The notes below the pieces were generated by a model. The model had not been told where the DNA came from, made no database searches, and saw only the letters and a program-made list of their open reading frames with translations. Both the position numbers and the translations under genes were made by a program. From positions 1-36,831 of the forward strand of contig RXOD01003926.1 of the NCBI GenBank assembly GCA_005223375.1: DNA of 36,831 nt, read 5' to 3'. The stretch is from Amoebophrya sp. AT5.2 (lineage: Eukaryota; Sar; Dinophyceae; Syndiniales; Amoebophryaceae). Positions 10,722 to 18,812 of the stretch are shown in pieces; the stretch's first letter is position 1, and each line of letters opens with the position of its first letter.

Positions 10722-11048
10722 ATGTCTGCGTCGTACATCGATTGGTCTGACCAGCGCGACGTTGCTGAGTATTGCGCTGATCTCAATTTTAAATTAATCA
10801 AAAGGCTTAGACCGCTCGCCGCCTCGCGAGAACATCAAGAACGTGTCGTTAGACTGGAAGCTCGTAGCGAGGCTCTCCGGCTGTGCTTTCAACTTCGCAA
10901 TTACCACGCTCGGGAGCTCGAGGGCCTGCGGCTCGTGCCTAAGCGTGAGCAGCAGGCAGAGTACATCCGCGACCATCCCGAGTGGAGGTCGCTTGCTAAG
11001 TTCGCATCTACTTCTTTTCATCTTTACGAAGCTGCAAATCATGATTAA
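10722..11048 (+). CDS. Retroelement ORF0, small basic helical protein
   Basis: 108 residues from the first ATG after repeat A2. The sequence is rich in Arg, Glu, Leu and Ala and predicted helical by eye (e.g. ASREHQERVVRLEARSEALR). No domain is recognised. Its stop overlaps the start of the recombinase gene in the string ATGATTAA (11041-11048), which suggests coupled translation by termination and reinitiation. It could be a small nucleic-acid-binding or Gag-like protein; this is inference from charge and position. Confidence 0.55.
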   Translation: MSASYIDWSDQRDVAEYCADLNFKLIKRLRPLAASREHQERVVRLEARSEALRLCFQLRNYHARELEGLRLVPKREQQAEYIRDHPEWRSLAKFASTSFHLYEAANHD

Positions 11049-12924
11049 CTCGTACGCGGATCGCATGGACCTCTTCGCCCAAGAGGTCTGCCGAGCTCCT
11101 ACTCCGGGTGCTACCGCGAAGGCAGTAGCCGCGAAAGCGAGAGCAGCGCAGCAAGCCGCCGATGCTGCTGCTCTTGCCGCCGTCATGGCCCCGCCGCCAC
11201 CCGATCTTGGCGGCATCATCATCCAGCCGAAGCCGCCTGCACCTCCTCCTGCTCAAGTCGCAGCTGCTCAACCAATTCAAGCTCCTGCAAACGCACCTCA
11301 AGCTCAACCTCAAGCTGCGGCGCAACCCGCGAAAGCCGCGACTGCCGCGCCTCCTCAACCCCCTCCACCGCCCGTTCAGAACCTACAGCAGCTAGCGCAA
11401 CAAGCCTTGCCCAAGGCATACCAGAAGAACGCGTTGGTCGCGTATCCGCCGGGGGAAGCAGACGATTTCAACCTGGATATGAACATCCCTGCTGTGGTTC
11501 CTGCGCCGGTTGTTGGGAAAGCTTTCCCGCCCCCGCCGCCACCGATGCAAGCAGATCCGGCCGCGTTAGTAGTGGATCCTCCGTCGCCGAGCGCTGCTGT
11601 AGCGAAAGCCAAGGCAAAAGCAGCTCCCGCCGCGAAGGCTGGCGTTCCAGTTCAAGGCCCGCTCCGGAATCGCCCGCTGCTACCTCCGCCGGATCCCGCA
11701 CAAGCTGCTGCTTTAGGTGCTGTTGGTCCGGCGCTCCCCAATCCGAACGTGCTGTACCAGCAGCAGAAGACTTGGGAAGAGGTTTTGCAGGACATGCTCA
11801 CTGCCAAAAATTCCGGCGACCCGCGGGGATCGGTTGCTGGTGCCGTTGTCGCGGAGGGCGACTCGGATGAAGAGTCGGCTCCTCTCCCGGATCCGGTCGC
11901 CGTCAACGCCGCCGAAAGTCCGAACCTGGTGATCTTCGATATTCAAGACACCAGGCACCAGAAGCAATCGGTCAAGCTCATGAAGGCCCAGTATCTGAGC
12001 AAGTACTGCCGTTTGATGAGGACGCTAGGCCTTAGCACGAAGCGCAGCAACGTCACGGGGAAATCCCTTGAACTCTTGTTCAAGGGTTTCTTTATGTGTG
12101 GGGATTTTGCCCGCAGTAAGGTTCAGTATTACAGCTGGATCAAGTCTTACGTTTCAAGAGTCCGGCAGCTGCCAGTCGAGGTCGACAGAACGTACTCGAC
12201 GTGGTTCGGGGTGCTCAACAGAAACAAGCTGCCGCAGACGCAGGAGACCGGCCTGAGGCTGACACACATCGTGAGGATGTGTCACGCCATAAGGCATTCG
12301 ACCGACACCGTCATCATCCGCTCTCGCAAGCGCCGGGCTTCGACCGGCGAGTACCAGAATTTCACGGCGGGCCAGGTGATGAGACAGATCATCGCCTGTT
12401 GGTTCGCATTTTTGCGTCCCGGGGAAACAGGTCGTACGCAAAGGTCTACTAGGCAGGCGAACGGGAGTAGATGCGTGGCGTATCTTATTCCTTGGAGGAA
12501 GAATAGAGCGACGACGCACTTCCAGGTGGATTTGACATGCATGTGCCATTATTCACCTTATCTGGGCATACCAATATGTCCAGTGTGCTGCCAAGATCCG
12601 GTCTCTTGGAGGGTGCTCGGCGACTATATCGAACGGGAGCAATGGGCGACTGCTCTCCGCCAGCTCGTTCACAACGCCGGGATTCCGATCCCTATCTGCC
12701 AGGGAAGATGGGCGGTTGGTCCGCATTCAGTGCGCATCGGAGGGGCGCATGCGGCCTGGGACGGAGGTCTCGACGAAGGGTCCATCATGCGGATCGGAGA
12801 TTGGGCCGTCGATTCTACGGCGCGCCACTACATGGGAAGTTCAAAAATTTTGGCAGACTCGTACGCGATCCGATGGCCACTTCGCAGGCCCGTCGTCTTC
12901 TCTGAGGAAACGCATCAGAACTAG
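11041..12924 (+). CDS. Retroelement tyrosine recombinase with long Ala/Pro-rich N-terminus
   Basis: 627 residues from ATG 11041; the upstream extension of the frame has no ATG. Residues about 20-300 are low-complexity Ala/Pro/Gln, probably disordered. From about residue 370 a helical core-binding region (MKAQYLSKYCRLMRTLGL) leads into a catalytic domain. The catalytic domain has Arg459 in FLRPGE, a basic WRKNR stretch, His562-x-x-Arg565 in PHSVR, His570, and the nucleophile Tyr597 in ARHYMG. These are the signature residues of the lambda-integrase/DIRS recombinase family. An insert with CMC and CPVCC between Arg459 and His562 could bind zinc. The enzyme would integrate the circular DNA copy of the element at sites like 10536-10594. 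Placement before, not after, the RT gene is unusual. Confidence 0.85.
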   Translation: MINSYADRMDLFAQEVCRAPTPGATAKAVAAKARAAQQAADAAALAAVMAPPPPDLGGIIIQPKPPAPPPAQVAAAQPIQAPANAPQAQPQAAAQPAKAATAAPPQPPPPPVQNLQQLAQQALPKAYQKNALVAYPPGEADDFNLDMNIPAVVPAPVVGKAFPPPPPPMQADPAALVVDPPSPSAAVAKAKAKAAPAAKAGVPVQGPLRNRPLLPPPDPAQAAALGAVGPALPNPNVLYQQQKTWEEVLQDMLTAKNSGDPRGSVAGAVVAEGDSDEESAPLPDPVAVNAAESPNLVIFDIQDTRHQKQSVKLMKAQYLSKYCRLMRTLGLSTKRSNVTGKSLELLFKGFFMCGDFARSKVQYYSWIKSYVSRVRQLPVEVDRTYSTWFGVLNRNKLPQTQETGLRLTHIVRMCHAIRHSTDTVIIRSRKRRASTGEYQNFTAGQVMRQIIACWFAFLRPGETGRTQRSTRQANGSRCVAYLIPWRKNRATTHFQVDLTCMCHYSPYLGIPICPVCCQDPVSWRVLGDYIEREQWATALRQLVHNAGIPIPICQGRWAVGPHSVRIGGAHAAWDGGLDEGSIMRIGDWAVDSTARHYMGSSKILADSYAIRWPLRRPVVFSEETHQN

Positions 12925-13191
12925 ATTTCTGCTCGGTTTTTGGAAGTTTGGATCGTTCGCTGAACGTCTGGGCGCGAGAGTCCCATTTTCGGTGAGGCCG
13001 CGATGTCTCCGTCGGCGCAAGAGCTGTCCGTCAGAAATATGAATCGGTAGTCGTGAGAGACGCCTTCTGTGGCTGTGAGAAGCCGAGCTGTCGCCAGAGA
13101 CAGCAATCCAATCCAATTAAAAAAGTTAGTTCTTTTTTGCCCCTCAGTGCCCAATCTGCAATTCCTCTTCAGAAGCTAGCTCAAGCTCAAG

Positions 13192-14292
13192 ATGGCTGCA
13201 TTCGGCCCCGTCGGTCCTCCGCTGGACCCCGCGGTCCAGCAGATGCTGGACCACCATAATCGTGCTCAGATCATCGCTGATCTGCAGGGTACTGGGATCG
13301 CCGACGACGTTCAGCGTGCCCATCTGCACGCCTGCAGCGACGAGCTAGACGAGCCCTGCACCGACTCCCAGTGCCTCAACATGAGCCGCGCCCTCGAGGC
13401 TCGGGATATCAAGCGCACGCTCAGCAAGAATTCGCTCCAGATCGTGGATTGGGATCCCTGGTCCTACACGGCGGCCTTGTTCGCTGCTGGGGCCACAAAC
13501 GCTGGCGAGGCGAGGCAGATTCACAAGCACCTGAAGAACGCTCTTACCGGCTCCCTTAAAGGGGACCCGGAACACCCTGGGTGCGACAAGGTGACGGTGG
13601 AGAAGAAGTTTTTCGACACGCTGAAAGAGATCTTCTCCGGGGACCTGCTGCCTGTGCTGGTCGCGAACCCTGCCGGACCGGGTGGAATCCCTCCGGTGGA
13701 GACGCCGGCGCAGCTGTACGCCCGTCGTGTTCGCACGGCTCTGCGTGCGAACTTCTGGCCCACGTTCAACCAGAACATGCGTTGGGTGAAAGAAGGGAAA
13801 GTGATGAAGGAGTCGTACACGGCTCAGATCGCCAAGCTGGAAGCCCAGCGTGCCTCCGATAAAGCAGATTTCGCGAATCGCATGAACCAGATGAAGAGCA
13901 CGGCCGTCCGCAAGAACAACAACGTTGTCGCGGCCGCGGCGGCTACCGCCACGTTCTCGACGAGCACGCCTGGGCGCAAAGGCGCGGGTAAGGGTGCTTC
14001 CGTGCTGGACAGCTACTTCGACCCGTTGAACCCGGTCCGCGAACGTTCGCCCTACCGTGCGAACATGCAGGAGAAAATGATCTGCGGGGACTACGCCACC
14101 GGAAACCCGAACGCAGCGTGTAAGGATATCCCCAAGGGGGGGAAGTGTCCGAAGGGCTGTCATGGAGGCAGTTTTCGGCGTATGGCCTACTGCAGTGCGA
14201 TCAAGAACTGGGGCCTGAGCCACGAGCAGATCCGGCTGAAGACTACGGAATACTTTGGTTGCTTTGCTTCTAAATTTGAGGTACTGGGCTGA
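13192..14292 (+). CDS. Retroelement Gag-like protein with cysteine cluster
   Basis: 366 residues from ATG 13192 to TGA, between the recombinase and the RT genes, where a structural protein is expected. The first 190 residues are mostly helical. A charged helix (about 205-235, with KLEAQRASDKADFANRMNQM) precedes an Ala/Thr-rich linker with basic GRKGAGKG. Near residues 300-325 lies a cysteine cluster of spacing C-x11-C-x8-C-x3-C followed by His, which suggests a zinc-binding nucleocapsid-type module. There is no match to the canonical CCHC knuckle. The Gag assignment rests on position and composition. Confidence 0.6.
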   Translation: MAAFGPVGPPLDPAVQQMLDHHNRAQIIADLQGTGIADDVQRAHLHACSDELDEPCTDSQCLNMSRALEARDIKRTLSKNSLQIVDWDPWSYTAALFAAGATNAGEARQIHKHLKNALTGSLKGDPEHPGCDKVTVEKKFFDTLKEIFSGDLLPVLVANPAGPGGIPPVETPAQLYARRVRTALRANFWPTFNQNMRWVKEGKVMKESYTAQIAKLEAQRASDKADFANRMNQMKSTAVRKNNNVVAAAAATATFSTSTPGRKGAGKGASVLDSYFDPLNPVRERSPYRANMQEKMICGDYATGNPNAACKDIPKGGKCPKGCHGGSFRRMAYCSAIKNWGLSHEQIRLKTTEYFGCFASKFEVLG

Positions 14293-14801
14293 TGAAAATG
14301 GTGTGATGGTGTGAGTTCGCTCACTGATGAAGTTACTTCTACTTAGAAATTCACTAATTAAGGCCTTAGCTTTCTTATTATTCCTTCTGGAATCGCCGAA
14401 CGGCTCTTTTGCGCTAGTAAGCTTCTCGCCGAACGGCTACGAGCGTTAGCAGGCTACTACATCTATCGATGACACTTACGGGACAGATTTTTCGTCCCCT
14501 ATGCAGCCTTCGTTACTAGTTTAGCTTCGGCACCGACTAGAAACTAAAACAGAGCAGTTCTTTCGCTCTCTACTAGATCGTCAGATCTTACCCTAGCTTC
14601 CAGCATTTCACGTGGCTTAAGCCCGCGCTTCATTGTTTGGCTGCTCTGTGCTTGGCCTGCTGGCCTGTCCGGCTCGCCTCGCACTCAAAAGACATTGATT
14701 CTTTGAATCCGAATGAACGATGATTAGATAGTTGCGGGGGACGCCCCGATCCTATGAATTGATCATCTAATAAAACAGCCTCAGGTCCCCTTCCCTTCGA
14801 G
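14293..14801. other. Non-coding spacer inside the element (Gag-like to RT)
   Basis: 509 bases, AT-richer than the flanking genes. It contains a direct repeat TCGCCGAACGGCT (about 14391 and 14428) and short hairpins such as AGATC/GATCT near 14575. It could hold an internal promoter or reinitiation signals for the RT gene. No ORF seen. Confidence 0.5.
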
Positions 14802-17087
14802 ATGACGCAGCCCCCTGTCGACTTCGCTTCTGAATTTTCTCACGATTTTAGAAGAACCTACGGCGCAGGTAGCGTTTTACCCTCTTGCATTAGAAATTCG
14901 ATTGAATTCAATAAAGCGCACGACTCAGATTCAATCATCAGAAAAAGCCAAAACGTCGGCAGGCGGCTGCTCTCGTTACACGCGCAGTTGCAGAAAGAGG
15001 AGGAAGAGGAACGTCGCGGCTTCAAGCCGCATCTGCAGAATCTCTACAAGAACAAGTCCTTCCGTTTTTTGGAGGCGCTGACCCGGGAAGCCGTTGACGC
15101 CTGCCCCGACCTCGCGGAAAGAAAAGACCAAGTCTTATCTCTGTTTAGAAAGTTGAAAGAAGGTCTCCCCACAAGAGGGGAGATAGCTCCTTCCGGTTTC
15201 TGGCGCCTGCTCCCGTCAGAGGGTGTGGAGGACGCGAAAGCAGCCGCCGCCGCCGCCGCTCGTTTGCCCGACCGGCGCCGTCCCCAGGCTCACTGGGCCC
15301 TCGACGAGGACGTCTCCGAGATGAATAGACAGACCGAGAGGATGCTCGCCTCCGGGTCGTGGCGTGAAATCCCCCGGGCGGAATGGAAGGACCGGGAATC
15401 TGCCGCTACAGTTTTCCCGGTCCATCAGCACAACAAAGTCCGTATGTGCTGCGATCTAAGGAAGACTAACCTGACCTTGGTTAATTTCGAGAAGATGCGT
15501 TTGCTCGGCGTTCGCGCTACTATCGAAGTGATCGGCCGGCGCATGAGTCCCTTCCGGGACCAACCGGCGTTGCGCTCCTACAAGAGCGACATCAAGGAAG
15601 ATTTCGAAGCCGAGCGCCGCCTTCGCGCCGCCTCCGTTGCCGCCGCTTCCGAACAAGTCCTCGCAGACGTTAAGACAGACTTCAGCTACGCCGCCTCCAC
15701 GCTTCTCTTCGAAGCTGATCGCGGCTCTCTGCTCCCAGACCAGCAAGCGGCCGAGGGGGAGCGCTACCACTTCACGCCATTTAGTGCTAAAAAGGACATG
15801 TCCTCATATTACTATCAATATGGCGTCGACATCCCTTCGCAGAATCGTTTGTGGGTCCCCGGGCCCAGAACAGGCAAACGCACGAGGGATGGCTCAGACG
15901 TCAGACAATGGCGGCTCATAGAGAGCTGTGTAGCCTTGTTTGGCTCTCTTTCAAGTATTTATGACTGTGTACACGGTAGTGAGGTCATACGACTTGTAAT
16001 TAATCAAATATTAAAAGTTGTGTGTAGCTTGTATATCGATGATCTACACAGTCACTCACGTAAACTAGCTCTTGAAAGCGATAACGAATTAGTAGGGCTC
16101 TTCTTAAAATTAAGTGGCTTCGACGAAAGCGTCGAGAAGCGGGAGCTCCATTCCCTAATTCAAAAGGCCATTGTCGTCCTCGGTATTCAGTATACCGCTG
16201 ACTTCAAATTCGAGACGATCTCCTTAAGTATCGATCCTACGCGAATAGAGCGCCTCCGCGTGATGGGCAGCGATCTCCTCGATCAATTTAAATCCAATTC
16301 CGTGAAGTTTGATCTTCTGTGCTCTTTCCGAGGTCCGATGAGACATGTCTGTCAGTTGTCTCTTCAATTCAACCACCTCTTCAAAGGCATGGATCCGTGG
16401 TGCGAGGAAGAATTCTTCTCTAGTCATATCAAATCCAATTCCGAACGGCGGCAATTGCTCTCTCTAATTCGGCTCCTACTCGGCTGCATCAAGTTCACTC
16501 AAAAATTAGAAATGTCCTCTTCTCAATTCGAACTTGCTACTGCGCATGTGTATTCTGACGCCTCGTTGGAGGACCTCGCGGGGGTGAGCAAGGCCCTCAA
16601 AGCCGGCCGCAGGTCTGACCTCGGTCGCTTTGGTATGTGGATTGGGGGGTTCGTGGCACGGCCCGATGGGTCGTCCCGGGCATTCTCCATCCACGTGACG
16701 CGTGTCCCGCCTCATGTGGACCGCCTCCACATAGGCATTTTAGAAAGTCTAGCTGCTCGCACTGCTCTACACCAATTTCAAGACGACGCTAAGCGCTATT
16801 TTACGGTTTGGCATATCGACAATAGTGGCGCAGTATATGCTCCCTCTAAAAACTCTTCGGCGTGTCCGATTTCGCAATCGATCGGCGCGTCTTTTATCGA
16901 ATTTTGCGTTAGGCGCCGCCTCCGCTATTGGATCTGCTGGATCTCTTCCCGTCGGAACGTCGCCGACGTTCTGACGCGGCTACCTAGAGAGACAGGAACT
17001 GCTAAAGCAATTCTTTCCACAGTGCGAGGCGTGCGTGTTAGACATTTCCTCTGCTTGCAGGTCCTTTCTATGGACATCTTCAATTAA
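14802..17087 (+). CDS. Retroelement reverse transcriptase-RNase H
   Basis: 761 residues, ATG 14802 to TAA 17085-17087. RT motifs are in order: KVRMCCDLRKTNL (fingers), Asp332 in KKDMSSYYYQ (motif A), a motif-B-like SCVALFGSLSSIYD, and the catalytic YIDD at residues 411-414 (motif C). RNase H follows with Asp586 (VYSDAS), Glu648 (ILESLAAR), Asp673 (HIDNSGAV) and Asp722 in NVADVLTR. All catalytic acids are present, so the protein looks active. This RT-RNase H arrangement without integrase is that of DIRS-order elements. I see no DNA adenine methyltransferase domain after RNase H, unlike DIRS1 itself. It would copy element RNA into DNA that is later circularised. Confidence 0.9.
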   Translation: MTQPPVDFASEFSHDFRRTYGAGSVLPSCIRNSIEFNKAHDSDSIIRKSQNVGRRLLSLHAQLQKEEEEERRGFKPHLQNLYKNKSFRFLEALTREAVDACPDLAERKDQVLSLFRKLKEGLPTRGEIAPSGFWRLLPSEGVEDAKAAAAAAARLPDRRRPQAHWALDEDVSEMNRQTERMLASGSWREIPRAEWKDRESAATVFPVHQHNKVRMCCDLRKTNLTLVNFEKMRLLGVRATIEVIGRRMSPFRDQPALRSYKSDIKEDFEAERRLRAASVAAASEQVLADVKTDFSYAASTLLFEADRGSLLPDQQAAEGERYHFTPFSAKKDMSSYYYQYGVDIPSQNRLWVPGPRTGKRTRDGSDVRQWRLIESCVALFGSLSSIYDCVHGSEVIRLVINQILKVVCSLYIDDLHSHSRKLALESDNELVGLFLKLSGFDESVEKRELHSLIQKAIVVLGIQYTADFKFETISLSIDPTRIERLRVMGSDLLDQFKSNSVKFDLLCSFRGPMRHVCQLSLQFNHLFKGMDPWCEEEFFSSHIKSNSERRQLLSLIRLLLGCIKFTQKLEMSSSQFELATAHVYSDASLEDLAGVSKALKAGRRSDLGRFGMWIGGFVARPDGSSRAFSIHVTRVPPHVDRLHIGILESLAARTALHQFQDDAKRYFTVWHIDNSGAVYAPSKNSSACPISQSIGASFIEFCVRRRLRYWICWISSRRNVADVLTRLPRETGTAKAILSTVRGVRVRHFLCLQVLSMDIFN

Positions 17088-17094
17088 TTAATGC

Positions 17095-17108
17095 TTTAGT
17101 CGGACCCA
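17095..17108. repeat. 14-bp segment inverse-complementary to repeat B
   Basis: TTTAGTCGGACCCA lies in the 61-base gap between RT and ORF4. It is the exact inverse complement of TGGGTCCGACTAAA in B1 (10481-10494) and B2 (18719-18732). It may act like the internal complementary region of DIRS elements, though it is far shorter. Confidence 0.5.
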
Positions 17109-17148
17109 GGCCCTGCATCATCTTGCTCTTTCCGCACTTGCCGTTTCT

Positions 17149-18375
17149 ATGCAGGGTCAAATTATTAGAACCAGCTCTCCAATGTCTAGTCAAGATATTC
17201 ACCCCTCAGGATATCCAGTCTACGAGTCGACTAATCTCGACCCCGCTCTTCTTAAAGACGAAGAAACGCCTACGGCTTTGTGGCCCTCTCAAGCACTTAA
17301 GATTAGACGCATCGAGTCGCCTGCTGTGTCGCCCGTTCCGATGGCGAACCAAGCTAGCTCCGCTGGGAACGAGACCCGCTTTCCGCCGCCTGGCGACGAT
17401 CGTTTTGTCACGACTGATCGTCCGGCCATCACCTTTCACGAGTACGTCACGACTGGCCGCGATCGCCTGTCGGGGACCCTGATGAACCTCTTCCTCAACG
17501 GGAAAGAGGACATGGACATCATCAACACTCCGACCATGGTCACCGACCCCAGCAAGCAGGTGTTCGTGGGGGCTGTCCCCGATGACGTCCCGAAGACTGC
17601 CAGCGACTTCTTGCCGCAGTACATGACCAAAATCAACTCGCACCTCGCGGGTGAGCTGCTGAACAATGGCACCCCGACCGCCGTTCCGAACCCGGAACAG
17701 CTGGCTGACATGTGTGCCGTCTGGGATCGCATCAAGAAGATGGCCCAGAACAACTCCCCGGGGTTGTTGAAAAAGGAAGCTGTGGGACAGCAGGTTGGGA
17801 TCATGTTGCAATTCCTGTTCACCCTGCTGCTGGCCAATTATGGCCCCGGTGACGTGTGGGACGGTCTCAATTTCAAGTACGACAAGTCCTGGGTGGTCCG
17901 CTCCACCAAGCACGGCCAAGTCGTGTATTTCGACGCTTCCGGCAACGCCGTGATCATGCCCAGCTCCAATGACAACAAGTTCACGCAGATGCCGTCTCCC
18001 TTCCTGCAGGTCGACCAGCGCTTCCCTGCCCAGTGCGTTGGGATCAAACGCGGCTTCGGGTCCCTGTTCGGTGGTGGTGGTAGTTCTTCCTCCTCTGCCG
18101 CCGCTCTCAACGTCCCCCCGATGGGCCAGTTGCAGGCTTTGCCGCCCGGTCAAGTCTCCCCTCCGGCCAAGATCTTAGCCGGGACCTTCGCCTCGATGTC
18201 GGCTTTCAATCCCCGCCACTCGGCTGAAGTGGCGCAGCAGTACCTCTCGAGCCTCGACCCCGAAAAGCACTGGGTGGAACTGCACTGGCCGGCCAATGCC
18301 AACTCCTCGACGAACATGAATTCGGGTCCGTCCAGCTCCGGGATCGGTGGTCCTTCGGTGTTCAACGGTCAGTGA
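17149..18375 (+). CDS. Retroelement ORF4, unknown 408-residue protein
   Basis: Starts at ATG 17149, 61 bases after the RT stop, and ends at TGA 18373-18375, 157 bases before repeat B2. The start codon lies in an inverted repeat CCCTGCAT/ATGCAGGG (17111-17118, 17149-17156). The first 90 residues are Pro/Ser-rich. The middle (about 95-290) looks globular, with FHEYVTTGRDRLSGTLMNLF, a hydrophobic stretch VGIMLQFLFTLLLANYGPGDVWD and WVVRSTKHGQVVYFDASG. The C-terminus is Gly/Ser-rich. I recognise no family; no catalytic motif is obvious. A structural (second Gag or capsid) protein is possible from its composition and place. An extra ORF after RT-RNase H is not part of the standard DIRS set as I know it. 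Confidence 0.65.
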   Translation: MQGQIIRTSSPMSSQDIHPSGYPVYESTNLDPALLKDEETPTALWPSQALKIRRIESPAVSPVPMANQASSAGNETRFPPPGDDRFVTTDRPAITFHEYVTTGRDRLSGTLMNLFLNGKEDMDIINTPTMVTDPSKQVFVGAVPDDVPKTASDFLPQYMTKINSHLAGELLNNGTPTAVPNPEQLADMCAVWDRIKKMAQNNSPGLLKKEAVGQQVGIMLQFLFTLLLANYGPGDVWDGLNFKYDKSWVVRSTKHGQVVYFDASGNAVIMPSSNDNKFTQMPSPFLQVDQRFPAQCVGIKRGFGSLFGGGGSSSSSAAALNVPPMGQLQALPPGQVSPPAKILAGTFASMSAFNPRHSAEVAQQYLSSLDPEKHWVELHWPANANSSTNMNSGPSSSGIGGPSVFNGQ

Positions 18376-18532
18376 GGACTGGTCGTGCGGTGTTTTGGTG
18401 GTGAGCCACCGGGAGAACTCGCTTTACACGTTCTGAAAATGAATCTCTTTTGCAGCATGGCTGCTACTTAATGAAACCACGTTTTGAATGATTTGAGGTA
18501 CTTGAGTAAACCCAGGTACCTGTGACGGCTCC

Positions 18533-18812
18533 GCGCGGACCGCCCAGGCGGTCCTCGCTGTCACTTAGTTTTACGACTACTTGACTGGATCAGCTTCGCT
18601 GATCTTACGCTAAGCAAGATCCAAGCATCACTGATCAGGAAATCGGGCTTTCGCCCGCAGAACAAGAACGAGATGTTATGAGATGTAATGATGGTAAGCT
18701 TTGTTTCGTGCATTGCTTTGGGTCCGACTAAATAAGATTGTAGCCGCTGCTGCGGCTTATGCAGATCGATGTTCGGCCGGCGGTTCGTGTTTTATATTTG
18801 CTTGCGAATATA
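18533..18812 (+). repeat. Split direct repeat B, copy 2 (right end of element)
   Basis: 280 bases matching 10295-10574. It ends GCGAATATA, followed at once by host sequence AAAGCATCACGG. The reading frame of the carotenoid gene happens to stay open back into this repeat to about 18701, but without an ATG. Confidence 0.93.

Larger units (their letters stand above)
10080..18812 (+). mobile_element. Tyrosine-recombinase (DIRS/Ngaro-related) retroelement inserted in the carotenoid gene
   Basis: An 8733-base element, in the same orientation as its host gene. It has a reverse transcriptase-RNase H of the DIRS type and a tyrosine recombinase, and I see no DDE integrase and no protease. Termini are split direct repeats: A (86 bp, 10080-10165 and 10575-10660) and B (280 bp, 10295-10574 and 18533-18812). 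Order: A1, 129-bp segment x, B1, A2, ORF0, recombinase, Gag-like, RT-RNase H, ORF4, B2. No target-site duplication is visible, as expected for recombinase-mediated insertion; only 'ATA' is shared at the ends. The two B copies differ at one base that I can see and all ORFs are open, so the insertion looks recent. The recombinase lying first, and B1-A2 lying at the left, differ from described Ngaro/PAT layouts. Confidence 0.88.

Noticed and set aside
13345..14223. Long minus-strand ORF (292 residues)
   Set aside because: Antisense shadow of the Gag-like gene, Arg/His-rich, no recognisable motif.
17206..18153. Long minus-strand ORF (315 residues)
   Set aside because: It mirrors ORF4 in a GC-rich region, has shadow-type Arg/Gly/His-rich composition and no domain.
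18701..18812. Extension of the polyprotein frame into repeat B2
   Set aside because: The frame is open by chance and has no ATG. The same bases in B1 are not coding, and the host frame continues from 10079 instead.
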